Positions 38,161 through 48,483 of a DNA stretch of 64,000 nucleotides are shown in pieces. The position numbers and the translations under genes are program-made. This DNA comes from Colletes latitarsis (Eukaryota; Arthropoda; Insecta; Hymenoptera; Colletidae), in assembly GCF_051014445.1 (NCBI RefSeq), contig NC_135143.1, forward strand, positions 3,348,001 to 3,412,000, read 5' to 3'. Within the stretch, counting starts at the first letter, position 1. Each line of letters starts with the position of its first letter. The notes under the pieces were generated by a model. That model saw only the letters and a program-made list of their open reading frames with translations. It was not told where the DNA came from and made no database searches.

Positions 38161-39331
38161 CTAATATAAGTAGCGTTTCTCTCGGGCTGACTGAGTTTCC
38201 TCGACAGTGGACTTTACGTTTATCTAGCATCAAATTTTTATGATTTAATATTCTAGTTTTGTTCCATTTGGTGAAAAATAATTTCTGTGAAAGCACCATT
38301 TTCGACATTCTAATATAACTATGTACATAGTAAAGATTGATGCCAATTTTATTACGTGGATTTTCAGTAAATTAAAGTTAATGACAAAAATCAATAAAGT
38401 CAAAGAAATTAAAGTCAAGAATAAGATTTAGATTAGATGAAAATTAAATAGGTCTTTACTCAATAAACTCTAGTATAGAAAGGTGTTTTAAAAATATTCC
38501 AATTTGTTAGAATGCGGAATTCCTTAGAACTTAAAAAAAATTCCTTATGAATAGTAAAAAACTTTGTAAATTTTTTTACTCCATTCAGTAATTTTTAAAC
38601 ATATATTTACATAAATTTTATTTTAATAAGGCAGTGGTATTTAGTTTTACTTCATTTATTACAATCAATTCAGTTTTAACTATACAACTGTTTTTTGCAC
38701 ACTGTACCGATCTTTTCAGAACATTCTCTGTTGTATTCTCCATCATCGATATTAGCACGTAATTTACAGTCACTCCTAACAATGTATAATAAATACTAAT
38801 GAAAGTAAGGTTTTTGAATCACGAATGAGTGCACTTTATATTAATGGAAAAACAAAATGAAAATTCAGTAGTCTCTCGAGTATTCAATGTAATAGGGGCC
38901 AGGGGTTGATTGGATAATCGAGGAGGTTAAATAATCGGGAGATTTTTTTTTAGACGATTGTTAAGTATAAATACATATATTAGCATTATACATACCTTAT
39001 TTAATGTATATTTAAATAACAAATTTCGTGAATATTTGTCGAGTTAAATTTTTCAGATAAACGTGAATAGAAAAATGTTAACGATACAGTTCATTAATGT
39101 TTCAGAACCTTTTATCCTTCTTTTCACATACAGTGTATAACACTTGTTAATAAATAACACTTTGTATTCTTAACACACTTTATTTAAGAATGTATGTTAC
39201 ATAAACAATGTGGAATTCGCATATACAGTGATAGTGGTGAATCAAAATAATCGGTATATATTTATATACTTTACAACAAAACGGATATGTATATAACCGT
39301 TTGGCTTCGATTCTCGGACAAGACTGGGCTG
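38161..39331. other. AT-rich intronic sequence without recognised features
   Basis: No exon, RNA gene or repeat copy recognised. Confidence 0.4.
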
Positions 39332-40651
39332 TATAGTCCGGGCCAAAATATAGCGAGGTTGTAAACTCGAGTGGGTGTTAAAGTTTACACGTTTCAGCTT
39401 CCGAAACAAATGAATTGACAGAAATACGAGCAGGTAAGGGCCTTAGACCATAGTCAGGGCCGCACGAAGAAATATTTTATCTAGTGTCGCCATTTTTAGA
39501 AAGCCATTTTTAGAGGTATCGTAACAGGTAAAGGTCTTACTCAAGTATTTAATATCTTAATTTACCTGCTTATAATACAGGATGTTCGGCCATCCCTAAG
39601 AAAAATTTTAATGGGAAATTCTAGAGGCCAAAATAAGATGAAAATCAAGAATACCAATTTATTCGTTATTTATTCGAGGCTTCGTTAAAAAGTTATTAAC
39701 AATTAAATTAAAAAGTTTCAAATCGTTCTGGAAAAATTATTTTCGGTTGCGGGGATCAATTATAATCATTTTTGGTCAATAGACATACCCTCAAAATCCT
39801 AACCATTTTCGAGAAAAAAATTCCTTACCGAAAATATAATTTTAGGCCAAAAATGCTTCCCATAAATTTTATGCAAATCTTTAAAACACCATAACTTCTG
39901 AACGGATTGGACGATTTTAATGTTTAAAAAAGCAAACTACGCGTATTTTGATGGAGAATATGTACAAATCGCAAAAATATTCGAAAAGTTGTTCCTTGAC
40001 CCCCTAAAATGAGAAAAACCCTATAAAAATGGTCCAATTTTTAAACAGTCATAACTCCTACAATTGTGGATATATTTCAATGAAACTTTTTTCTGAAGTA
40101 GCGCCCATAGGTACCTACAAAAAAGTATTAAACAACTTTTCTGTAGAACTTTAAACGAAATTATTAAAAATCAAAAACGAATTTTTAAGAATAATCGACA
40201 GGTGTAGCTGCCTAAATTTTTCGGCGAAATTGAAAAGTTTCAAATCGTTCTGGAAAAATTATTTTCGGTTGCGAGGGTCAATTATAATAATTTTTGGTGA
40301 ATAGACATACTTCCGAAATCTTACCCACTTTCGAGAAAAAAATTCAGACTGACGGAACTTTAAACGTTACTAATTTCTTAACGAATCCACCATCAACAAA
40401 TTGGTATTCTTGATTTTCGTCTTATTTTGACCTCTAGAATCTCGCATTAAAATTTTTGCCAGGGGTGGGTGAACATCCTGTATGTGCATGTAGAAAATGA
40501 AAAAAGATAGTGCAGTTACGGACACAGAAAAACATTCAGAAAGGCACCCTCAAGCAAGATGTCATGTACGGCCCTAAATGCCGCAGCAGTAGTCGGTCCC
40601 AACCCTCAAGAGGTTAGTTTATGACCTCGCTATATTTTGCCCCGGACTATA
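39332..40651. mobile_element. TA-flanked MITE interrupted by family A copy 7
   Basis: Left end TATAGTCCGGGCCAAAATAT followed by AGCGAGGTTGTAAACT, and right end (40611-40651) its inverse: reverse complement TATAGTCCGGGGCAAAATAT followed by AGCGAGGTCATAAACT. The roughly 40-bp terminal inverted repeats are nearly identical. Removing the inserted family A element (39578-40480) leaves a host of about 415 bp, typical of a MITE. No coding capacity. Confidence 0.75.
39578..40480 (+). mobile_element. Family A copy 7, long form, nested
   Basis: TA on both sides, arms CAGGATGTTCGGCCATCCC and GGTGGGTGAACATCCTG. Order: left arm, internal block (GGTTGCGGGGATCAATTATA), core at about 39870-40230 (GGATTGGACGATTTTAATG, AAAATGGTCCAATTTTTAA, ACAAAAAAGTATTAAACAA), second internal block, right arm. 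903 bp. Confidence 0.9.
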
Positions 40652-41025
40652 CATAGAAAGGTCCTGCAGACTCAAATGACCCCAAAAAAAGGGAAAAGCC
40701 CATAGAAGTATTCCCAGATGTCGAGTGGCTCGTAGACCTCAGGCCTGTATCATATCGTTGATACCAACAACTTTCACTTGTCTTTATAATTCTAGGTACA
40801 AGATGGCTAATAATTACGAACACTAATTAACGTAGCAAAAACTTCCACTAATATCTTTATTAATCTTACTTAACGAACTATTCTTTCTTTGCACGCGTGC
40901 ATGCTCCCTTCGATTCTTTCACGTCCTTCCCGTTCGACTTTTGTTTTTCCCGCTCATCATTTTGTTCCTCTTCTGGACTATTGTCGTTCGTCTTTGGACG
41001 TCACGCTACTTCCCCCCCCTCCCTC
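40652..41025. other. Intronic spacer
   Basis: Mixed composition, pyrimidine-rich from 40880. No recognised gene; overlapping frames at 40889-41140 are Ser/Pro/Thr-rich products of the pyrimidine tract. Confidence 0.35.
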
Positions 41026-41056
41026 CACACACACACCTGCACGCGCGCGCGCGCAT
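41026..41056. repeat. (CA)n(CG)n compound microsatellite
   Basis: CACACACACACCTGCACG followed by CGCGCGCGCGC; alternating purine-pyrimidine, so potentially Z-DNA forming. Confidence 0.85.
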
Positions 41057-41136
41057 ATACTATTTCTTACATCTCTTAGCATTAAAAAAATTTGTTTACT
41101 ATTCAGTTTACTAACAGTTGTTTCACCAGCTACTTG

Positions 41137-41341
41137 TTAGGCCGTGGTCACATTGAGAGCGGCTAAGTAGCTAAGCGGTAGAGCGAGTAGCAGCAAAGCG
41201 GCAAAAAAAAAAAAAAATTGAAACCTATAAATTTAGGCCTACTTTATATAAATCTATAGGTTTCAATTTTTTTTTTTTTTTTTGCCGCTTTGCTGCTATT
41301 CGCTTTACCGCTCAGCCACTCTCAATATGGCCACAGCCTAA
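41137..41341. mobile_element. Near-perfect foldback element (205 bp)
   Basis: Left arm TTAGGCCGTGGTCACATTGA onward and right arm its inverse. Arms are about 95 bp with a loop of about a dozen bases (TTTAGGCCTACT). Shared blocks are GCAGCAAAGCGGC, then 15 A (left) against 17 T (right), then ATTGAAACCTATA. The left arm has one 8-bp extra unit (AAGTAGCT). A clean target duplication is not visible, so the superfamily is undetermined; the GGCTGTGGCCA tip would suit a hAT-type MITE. Confidence 0.8.
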
Positions 41342-41382
41342 CACTTATTGACGATCATAAAGCAAATTGGTAAACAGTTTAA

Positions 41383-42885
41383 CACTAAACCTAGCGCGAC
41401 CGGTCAAAGTTTTTAAAATTTCGTTTAGAATTTGACGACTTTACTTATAGTATATGTACAATGAATTTTACAATATTCACTTCTATCCTTATTCTTTGTT
41501 TTCTAAGAAAAATATGTAGTCTGTGTTGCCTACTACCACCGGTCATCTAATCGGTTAAATGATCTATATTTTTTTGTAAAAAACTGAACAAAATTGGGTA
41601 CCAAATTCTAGTTAGCTTCCGATGTAAATAGGAAATATACATGTATAGCAAAGACGAAAAGAGAGAATCTTCAGTTCCCACTGTCTTAAAACAGTCTAAC
41701 AACGCGTATTAAAAATAGTTAAATTTTAGACGCGTGCAGTTTCGAAACTACTCATGTTTTCTGCATAACTGAGCCATCGTTGGAAGCGGTAAACCTTCCC
41801 CTTTAAAATGGTTTTTTATTTTTGTCGATCCGGCTTTCCGTTTTCGAGATATCGTAATTTATATAAAATGGTAATTTTTTAAATTTCGTTGTGTCTCGCT
41901 TCCTGTCTCAGAAAAGGCTATAAACTCGTATTAAAAATACTAAAAGTTTAAATGCGTGCAGTTCCGAAACTATTAGTGTTTTGTTAATTATTGAGGCATT
42001 GTTAGAAGTGGCAAAGCCTCCCCTTTAAAATGGTTTTCGGTTTTTGTCGATCCGACTTTCCGTTTCGGAGATATCATAATTTATGTAAATGGTAATTTCT
42101 TTTTATTTCTGTTTTCGTCTAACGCGCTGACCTGTTTGTCTTATGTGCGTGGTGCTGACCTAGCCCGCGTACGTGACTATCGTGACCCAGTTTCGGCGTA
42201 GTATTTCCAAGAATTTACTACGCATTGTTTACTATTTTCACGCGCGCGAGAGCAATGAACTCGCGAGCGCAATAACGAAATGTAAACAAACCCGATCTCC
42301 GAAAGTGGCCACCGCATCGACTTGAAATTAAAATTGTTATATCTCCGGAACTAATAAAGCTATCGACTTGTTCGAACGCTCGTTTTAAAGGGCATTTCAT
42401 CCCCTACCTAATGATCATATCACCTACTATAATTTTTGCTATCTTCTATGTTTATTTTTAAATTTACTTCGATGCTACATACCCAAAGAAGTTTCAGTAA
42501 TTCTTATTGATCGTACGACTACTGTACGATAAAACTGGACCATAAATTGTTTATTTAATTGAAAATAAATTTAAATACAGGATGTTTGCGTAATTACTGG
42601 CCAGCACTTTTTCTTAAATAGTTGTTTTCTCTAGAACTAACTACAGTATCGACTTGGAACAAAATTCGTTATCAAGGGCGTTTTATCTTCTATCCGATGA
42701 AAATTAAAAAATTTGTTAACATAAAAGAGAAGGATATCTTACGAATAAACATCAAAACCCAACTTTCTATACATACAATGCAAAAAATTAGAAGGGCGTT
42801 GCCTCGAAAAAGAGAAAAAGAAAGACTGGTCATTTGACCGGTCATGATAGGAATGGGTATACACGTAGTGCCGGCAGGTTTAGTG
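41383..42885. mobile_element. TTAA-flanked element of 1.5 kb, piggyBac-like
   Basis: Bounded by TTAA at 41379-41382 and 42886-42889. Left end CACTAAACCTAGCGCGACC then GGTCAAA, right end TTTGACCGGTCATGA ... GCCGGCAGGTTTAGTG; terminal CACTAAACCT and a subterminal GACCGGTCAAA palindrome are inverted at the two ends. It contains a 222-bp tandem repeat (41680-42107) and no transposase that I can recognise, so it is non-autonomous. Confidence 0.75.
41680..42107 (+). repeat. Tandem duplication inside the TTAA element, 222-bp unit
   Basis: CGTATTAAAAATA at 41705 and 41927, GCGTGCAGTT at 41732 and 41954, then CCCCTTTAAAATGGTTTT, TTTTTGTCGATCC and CTTTCCGTTT in both units. Period 222 bp. Confidence 0.85.
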
Positions 42886-43489
42886 TTAAATTTTCAAGCT
42901 GTATCTTTTCTAATTGTATCACTATTGTTGGAGGACCAGTCCCCTGTTTGTTATCTGTATCTATCCTGAGTCGCAATATCCAGCACAGCACGTTGATTAA
43001 GCCGCTCAAAGTACAATTTCCTGCAAAGTTCATCTTCCATCACATTCGTCGCTAAGGGCTCGCCCTTCTCCGTCAATTTACCAGAATATAGATATATATA
43101 TAGGTCCCAAAACATAGACCTGCTGATTCTCAGTACGAATTCGAATACGATCACTTCGCGTCACGTCATTCCTCGTTAGTCTTATCGTAGAACTCTAGTC
43201 GTTGTAATCGAGTAGTATTAGAAACCACTGTGAAATATATCATACCTGTAATACACCGACAGGCTACGAGTTTCTTACCCGGTTCCCAACACTGTTACCA
43301 GCAAACGAAGTGTTTATCTTATGATTAGGATAATTGAGGACTATATTGAACCGAGTTCTTAAGGCAACTTTATAACCAAAACAAGTGGTGATTTTGAACT
43401 GTTTAACTTTCAAAATTTTATTAATACTTCCATTTCAGAAGAAGAATTAAAAATTGAATCTCGATGTAAAATGAATTTTTGGCAAAATA
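42886..43489. other. Intronic spacer
   Basis: Mixed composition with short overlapping frames on both strands; nothing recognised. Confidence 0.35.
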
Positions 43490-44060
43490 TCGCATAATTT
43501 CTGGACCGGAACCGCCGCGCAGGACGTTCGTCCGTTTCGCGGAAGAGACTCGTAGCGGAACAGGAACGAACCGGAAGTCAGGGCGACGGTCGCCGGGATT
43601 TCTTGCGCGGCGCTTCTAAACACGAAGAGGAACGTTCGGCACAGGGCAATAAAGTATCGCATCTCGTCGCGCGACGCGATTAATCGCGGCCTGGCAAGAA
43701 TTAATTGCCGACGCCGCGATAATTTATCGCCGGCCGTTTCGCGGCGATATTTTAGCGCGGATAATATTTTTTTGTGGCTCCGCGCACGCGCGATAACCCT
43801 ACGACCCGCTTTCCTGCAACGAAAACCGGCGAGGAAATCTCAATGGATTCCTTTCCGTGCGGCCTTCCCGCGGGATTCGCACGATCGTCGTTGACCTTAT
43901 CATTTCGCGTTTAACCTTGCTCCCGCGTATACTCGATCGCAGATAAACTATGCACGAGCCGCGCGTACGCGACCTGGCTTTATCGCCACGACGTCTTAAT
44001 CCCTTGGAAACCCACAATGCTCGTTAAATATTGATCTTGCATTAGCCGAGTATTGAAGCT
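43490..44060. other. CpG-rich intronic island
   Basis: Among the most CpG-dense stretches of the window (GCGACGCGATTAATCGCGG, GATAATTTATCGCCGG, GCGGCGATATTTTAGCGCGG). AT-rich homeodomain-like cores (TTAAT, TAATTG) sit within CpG-rich flanks. No exon recognised. Candidate enhancer or conserved noncoding element. Confidence 0.4.
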
Positions 44061-44284
44061 TTCTTAAGGGGGAAGAGTCATTTTCGAGGCTCAAAAAATT
44101 TCACTCCGTTTCAACCCCTTTAGCGAATCATTTTAACGGCCAAACAACGGACTCTCGGCCCCACCATGACCTGATTCTCAATTTTATTATTTCACATTCC
44201 GGTACGAGGACACTAATTTTTGTGTTATCGTGTTTGTATATTCTATATTCGAGTCGTTAATTTTATAAGCGTGTCTAATACTAG

Positions 44285-44760
44285 TTAGGCTGTCTCATAA
44301 ATTCGTGCTGTTTGACATTCTAAAATTGACGAAGGTAAAATTTGTAATTTAGTAGAAAGCTAATAAAATTTATCACTTTAAGGAATTTAGAAAATTTTAA
44401 ATATACCAACATTAACAATTTATAGAAGAATGGGATCCACACTTCTTTTTTTGTTAGCATATAATAAAATCGAACTATCCCAAAAGCACTTAATAATCGG
44501 TGATAAGAAATGGAGCGTAAATAACAATCTTCAGCTATCTTATTAGTGAGAAAACAATTTGAAAATGTCAACGTTTTAAGAAACAGCGTTGAACTACATT
44601 TTAATGAAAAATCAAACAAGTTTTGTAGCGACGATATTTTAATGACTTTATCAAAGGAAGGGGAGAGTCAAACGATTTTCGAATTTGTAACTTGTTTGTT
44701 AGTAAGTCTAACTTGTAACTTGTATTCCAAAACTCGGCATGAACATATACGACGACCTAA
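44285..44760 (+). pseudogene. mariner element, internally deleted
   Basis: Left terminal repeat TTAGGCTGTCTCATAAATTC, right end inverse TTAGGTCGTCGTATATGTTC; the two match imperfectly over about 25 bp. Inside, the + strand reads FLLAYNKIELSQKHLIIGDK then KW (family TGDEKW; first catalytic Asp at 44502-44504). After two stops and a frame change it reads FENVNVLRNSVELHFNEKSN then KFCSDDIL, which fits the mariner C-terminus (F......N.....F..K...FY..GI). About 130 codons carrying the second and third catalytic Asp are missing. A 476-bp dead derivative. Confidence 0.7.
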
Positions 44761-46996
44761 TATTACTATTGTTATTTAACAAGAAACAAAACTCACACTC
44801 TTAAAGAAATATTTCGAATAGATTAATGCTTTAACAGTATAAGTATTTAAAAATATTATATTATCAGTAAAGCTTATACCGATCTCGTGAAACCAGCTCT
44901 GCTATTATAGCGAGATTTCTTTTTACAACTTTAAATAAGGGACCACAAATAAAAATTTAGAATCATTAACAGTTTGTTACTCGAGTTAAGTGGAGTTGTG
45001 TACGATTGAGCGAACATGTTTGTCCATTATTCGATCTTTCTACTTACATTTATGTTTCTAATTCGTCAACCGCTGGAATATTTTTATGAAATGTAAACTG
45101 GAATACTGTTGATAGTTTTAATGTTTTCCAGCTTAATTTGGATTGTTATTTAGGTAAAATACATTTTTTTTGTAGTTCAATGCTTACAAGAGCCTTGCAA
45201 GCAAAAGTAACGAGTAATGGTCAGATACGTTGGATGAACCATACTCGTTCTCGATAAATTTTTTAAAAAATGAAGTTGTAGATTTTTGGTTAATTGCATA
45301 TCTCTTCTCATTTGCTGTTACGTTCCATAGATGTCTATCAAATCATCTCAAAGAATACGAAATCTCAGTTAAACAGGACCCGGATAATTGAAACTCTACT
45401 GTAACAGAAGAACAAACTGTAGACAAAGAAATTGACAAGTTTGGTATGACGTCTATTCTTCGCATAAATTAACTTCTATTTCTAACCAAATTCTACTTAT
45501 AATTCGTCTCAATTGCGTAACGCGCTCAAGGTTTGGTGGCCACAGCTGCGGAGGGTATTGAAACAAACCCAACGATGAAACCGCTGTCAGTGGCAGATGG
45601 CTACGCTTCTGTCATTTCACGTGAAACGATTGAATGCAGCGTAAAAAATACGTACAGTACGCTGATTCATTTCACATAGTGACATTTGTCATAATAAACT
45701 CTCCCGTTCGCATCATTTAGCGCGTAAATAGATTTATTACTCATAAAAGTTTGCACCGTTTACAATATTACCAGTTACAAATTAATGCGAAACAATGAAC
45801 TGTAATCGACGCCAATGGGATCGTTTCACGCTCCCGTTGTTTCATACTCGTTAATGTTAATGTAGATGAAAATTAATTACTCATTGTAATAGAAAATTTA
45901 ATTCCAACGAACGACAGCGTCCAGTGTGGTTCGTGATGAAAATCGATGTTCGCTACGTTTACATGGTTTCAAACTTCGACATACTAAGGCTGGTGTTTAG
46001 GTTTCTTTTAACTTCACCAACCTGAAATATCTCGTCACGTTTTTTCATTTCTATAGCTATTTCGTATTGCGTCTTCTTATATTAAAATTATACCACTAAA
46101 TTTAACAGTAAACGCGAAATAGTTGAAATAGATTCAAAATAAGTAGTTACACTATTAATATTGTATCTTTCGAATAAAATCAGTCATTTTTATTGGTTCT
46201 AGAATAATATAAATAAGTCAGAAATGAAGAAAATTTATAGGTTATATCGTACATTCACAAATCTTTTGTTCTTCGTTTTGGATATAGGGAAGATGTCCGA
46301 ATAATCTTCTCTTTTCCCATTACTGGACCATCTTGGTGTTTTCTGAACTAATTTGTTTTAAATAGAAAGATGTTAATTCTCTTTATTTTAACTAGTTGAA
46401 TGTAGAAATGAGATGTTGCAAAAATGAAAGAAACAAGAATAAATGGTAAGGGTGATAGACTTTATTAATTTCTGAAGATAACAAGTTTCAATTAACCTTA
46501 ACTTTTCGATCACTAGGGCAGTTACCATACTTAACAAATGTAGAAAGCACGATCATGGAATTATATTTCGTATAAACAACGAATACTTCTATTAGAAACG
46601 ATACTATTATGCATTTATTAAATTCAAAATAATCGAATCTGTCATAGACACGCTATTAAGTCCATGGGATAGGTTGCACTACAACGATGATATCTATACA
46701 GATTATTTTCTATCTGCAGCAAAGATGGACAAAATTTGACTGATATCAACAAAATAATTTGTCAAACCAATAAAGTGATTTATTCAATGGAACATGTGAA
46801 TTTTGATTCATTTATTGTGGTACATATTTTATTCCACAATTCTACGATTAACGAATAAAAGATGGATGTCTTTATTTACTAACTAATACGTCCATGTAAT
46901 AATTTCGTTTTAAACTGACGTTCATTCGTCAATAGTTACCTACTATTTTTAAAGATTAACAATTTTATTAGAAATTCGAGTGAGTTGTAATTAATC
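44761..46996. other. AT-rich intron just upstream of the plexin exon
   Basis: No exon or repeat copy recognised. A moderately GC-richer patch lies at 45510-45990. Confidence 0.4.
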
Positions 46997-47018
46997 GATT
47001 TTGTTTGCCTGTTTGTAG
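46997..47018 (+). other. 3' splice acceptor of the plexin exon
   Basis: A T-rich tract (TTTTGTTTGCCTGTTTGTAG) runs directly into the AG at 47017-47018, followed by the in-frame codon AAA. An ATTAAC sequence near 46955 and TTAAT at about 46990 are possible branch sites. The alternative AG at 47026-47027 is weaker because its own upstream bases are purine-rich. Confidence 0.75.
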
Positions 47019-47201
47019 AAATTGCAGACGATCAGCGAGGATTTCTGTGGTCTGGACGTGAACACGCCTCTGGGAGGCGAAGACGCTATGAACGCGACTT
47101 CGGTGCTCACTTTCGACACTCATCTCACCGCCGTAGCTGCTACATCCACCGGAGACTACACCGTCGTCTTCCTGGGCACCCGGACGGGTCACCTGAAGAA
47201 G
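47019..47201 (+). CDS. Plexin (semaphorin receptor) internal exon, sema domain
   Basis: Single internal exon of a plexin, the transmembrane receptor for semaphorins that controls axon guidance through a cytoplasmic GAP domain. The 61 codons contain the plexin sema-domain signatures EDFCGLD, NTPLGG, LTAVAA and VVFLGTRTGHLKK. The order matches the sema blades of animal plexins just before the residues following LKK. One cysteine (in FCGLD) and one N-glycosylation sequon (NAT) are present, as expected for an extracellular segment. The exon starts after the acceptor TGTTTGTAG at 47010-47018 and ends AAG before the donor GTCAGT, phase 0 on both sides. A second AG at 47026-47027 (TTGCAG) would shorten it by three codons in the same frame. 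The TVVFLGTRTGHLKK wording favours the plexin A type over plexin B, but I cannot settle the paralogue. Flanking exons were not found in the window. Confidence 0.9.
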
Positions 47202-47207
47202 GTCAGT
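47202..47207 (+). other. 5' splice donor of the plexin exon
   Basis: AAG|GTCAGT follows the conserved LKK of the sema domain. The reading frame stays open for ten more codons past this point, but those residues do not resemble plexin, which supports the splice here. Confidence 0.8.
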
Positions 47208-48483
47208 GCACGATACTCTTTATCTCGTTGATCGAAGAAGCGCGAGACTCGTTCGAACGGTACCACCCGTTTCATTAAGGGCTTACGCCATCTTATCGGC
47301 ATCAAACCAGAGAGCCGAGGTATTCGACACGTATGGCCTAGCAAAAATTAAACGGCTATCTTTTAAAGGATAATTCATACTTTTGCATCCAATTTATTTA
47401 GTTTGAACCATTGAAATCTACACTTTTTTAATTGGTATTCAGAAACATTTGTATCTAATATGGCCTAACTAAGAAATATTGATTAATTTAAACGAGCATG
47501 TAAAGTTTATTTTATACGCGTTTCGTGTGAATGTTTTTTGACAAATTCTATTACAATATAGAAACACGTAAATTTAAAGAATATTTCATTTTTTAAGACG
47601 TTCGAACATTGAAACCATTGTTTACTAGAAAGTAGAGGAGACCAGAGCAAGTTGATACAGTTCAATTATTTGAACACTAGATATATGTGAATCAAATAGA
47701 AAAATATCTATGAAGTGTGTTACTTTAGTGTTTATTGTTTCGTAGTGTATGCTCACTGACGTTAGTAGCTTTTATTCTATAGTTAATTTTTTTATGGATC
47801 CAAATTAAATATTTACATATATACGTCAAACATACAATCAATTTGGAGACGTTATATAACGATATGTACTTTTAATTAATTTGATTCTTATTGCATTATT
47901 CATAGGTAAGGTAAACTCGTTTTTTTATTTCGTTTATACCTACTAGATTTTTTTATAATGAAATGTTTATATAGTCATTACTTAAGAGGCAAGTTGACTC
48001 CCTATGGAGCACACTGATACAATGTAGCATTTTATAGTTGACTAAAAGAAAAGCTCTATAAAGAAATATAAAAGTAGTATAAATACATAAACATAAAAAG
48101 GAAAATTGTATTACTAAATTTGTGGATAAAGAACATAAATTGTGCAGAATGAAATATCCGACATCATAAATAAGTCGTAATAAACCGAGAACGATATTAG
48201 ATATAAATGTCTCATTTCCTTGGAAACTGGACAATCTAGGTCATAAATCTGACATTAATGAACAAATGTAATTTATGACGGCGAAAAGCGTGGAAACGTG
48301 TAATGTCTTAAATTGTAGACCTAGTAGGCGCTTACTTCCAAAATGGTACTAAAATATATTAATCAATAGATGTCAAAATTTATGAAATTAAAAATATAAA
48401 GTCGTAAAGATATTTCGTTGTGAACAATACCATATATTTTGTTCATAATTAGGTAATATTAGTTTTCTTTTCATAGCTATATA
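47208..48483. other. AT-rich intron downstream of the plexin exon
   Basis: Nothing assignable. A 93-codon reverse frame at 47953-48234 is a hydrophobic low-complexity product of AT-rich sequence. Confidence 0.4.

Noticed and set aside
44320..44619. 99-codon minus-strand frame
   Set aside because: Antisense shadow of the second mariner relic; its similarity to the 27403 frame comes from the shared mariner DNA.
46968..47192. 74-codon minus-strand frame
   Set aside because: Antisense shadow of the plexin exon.
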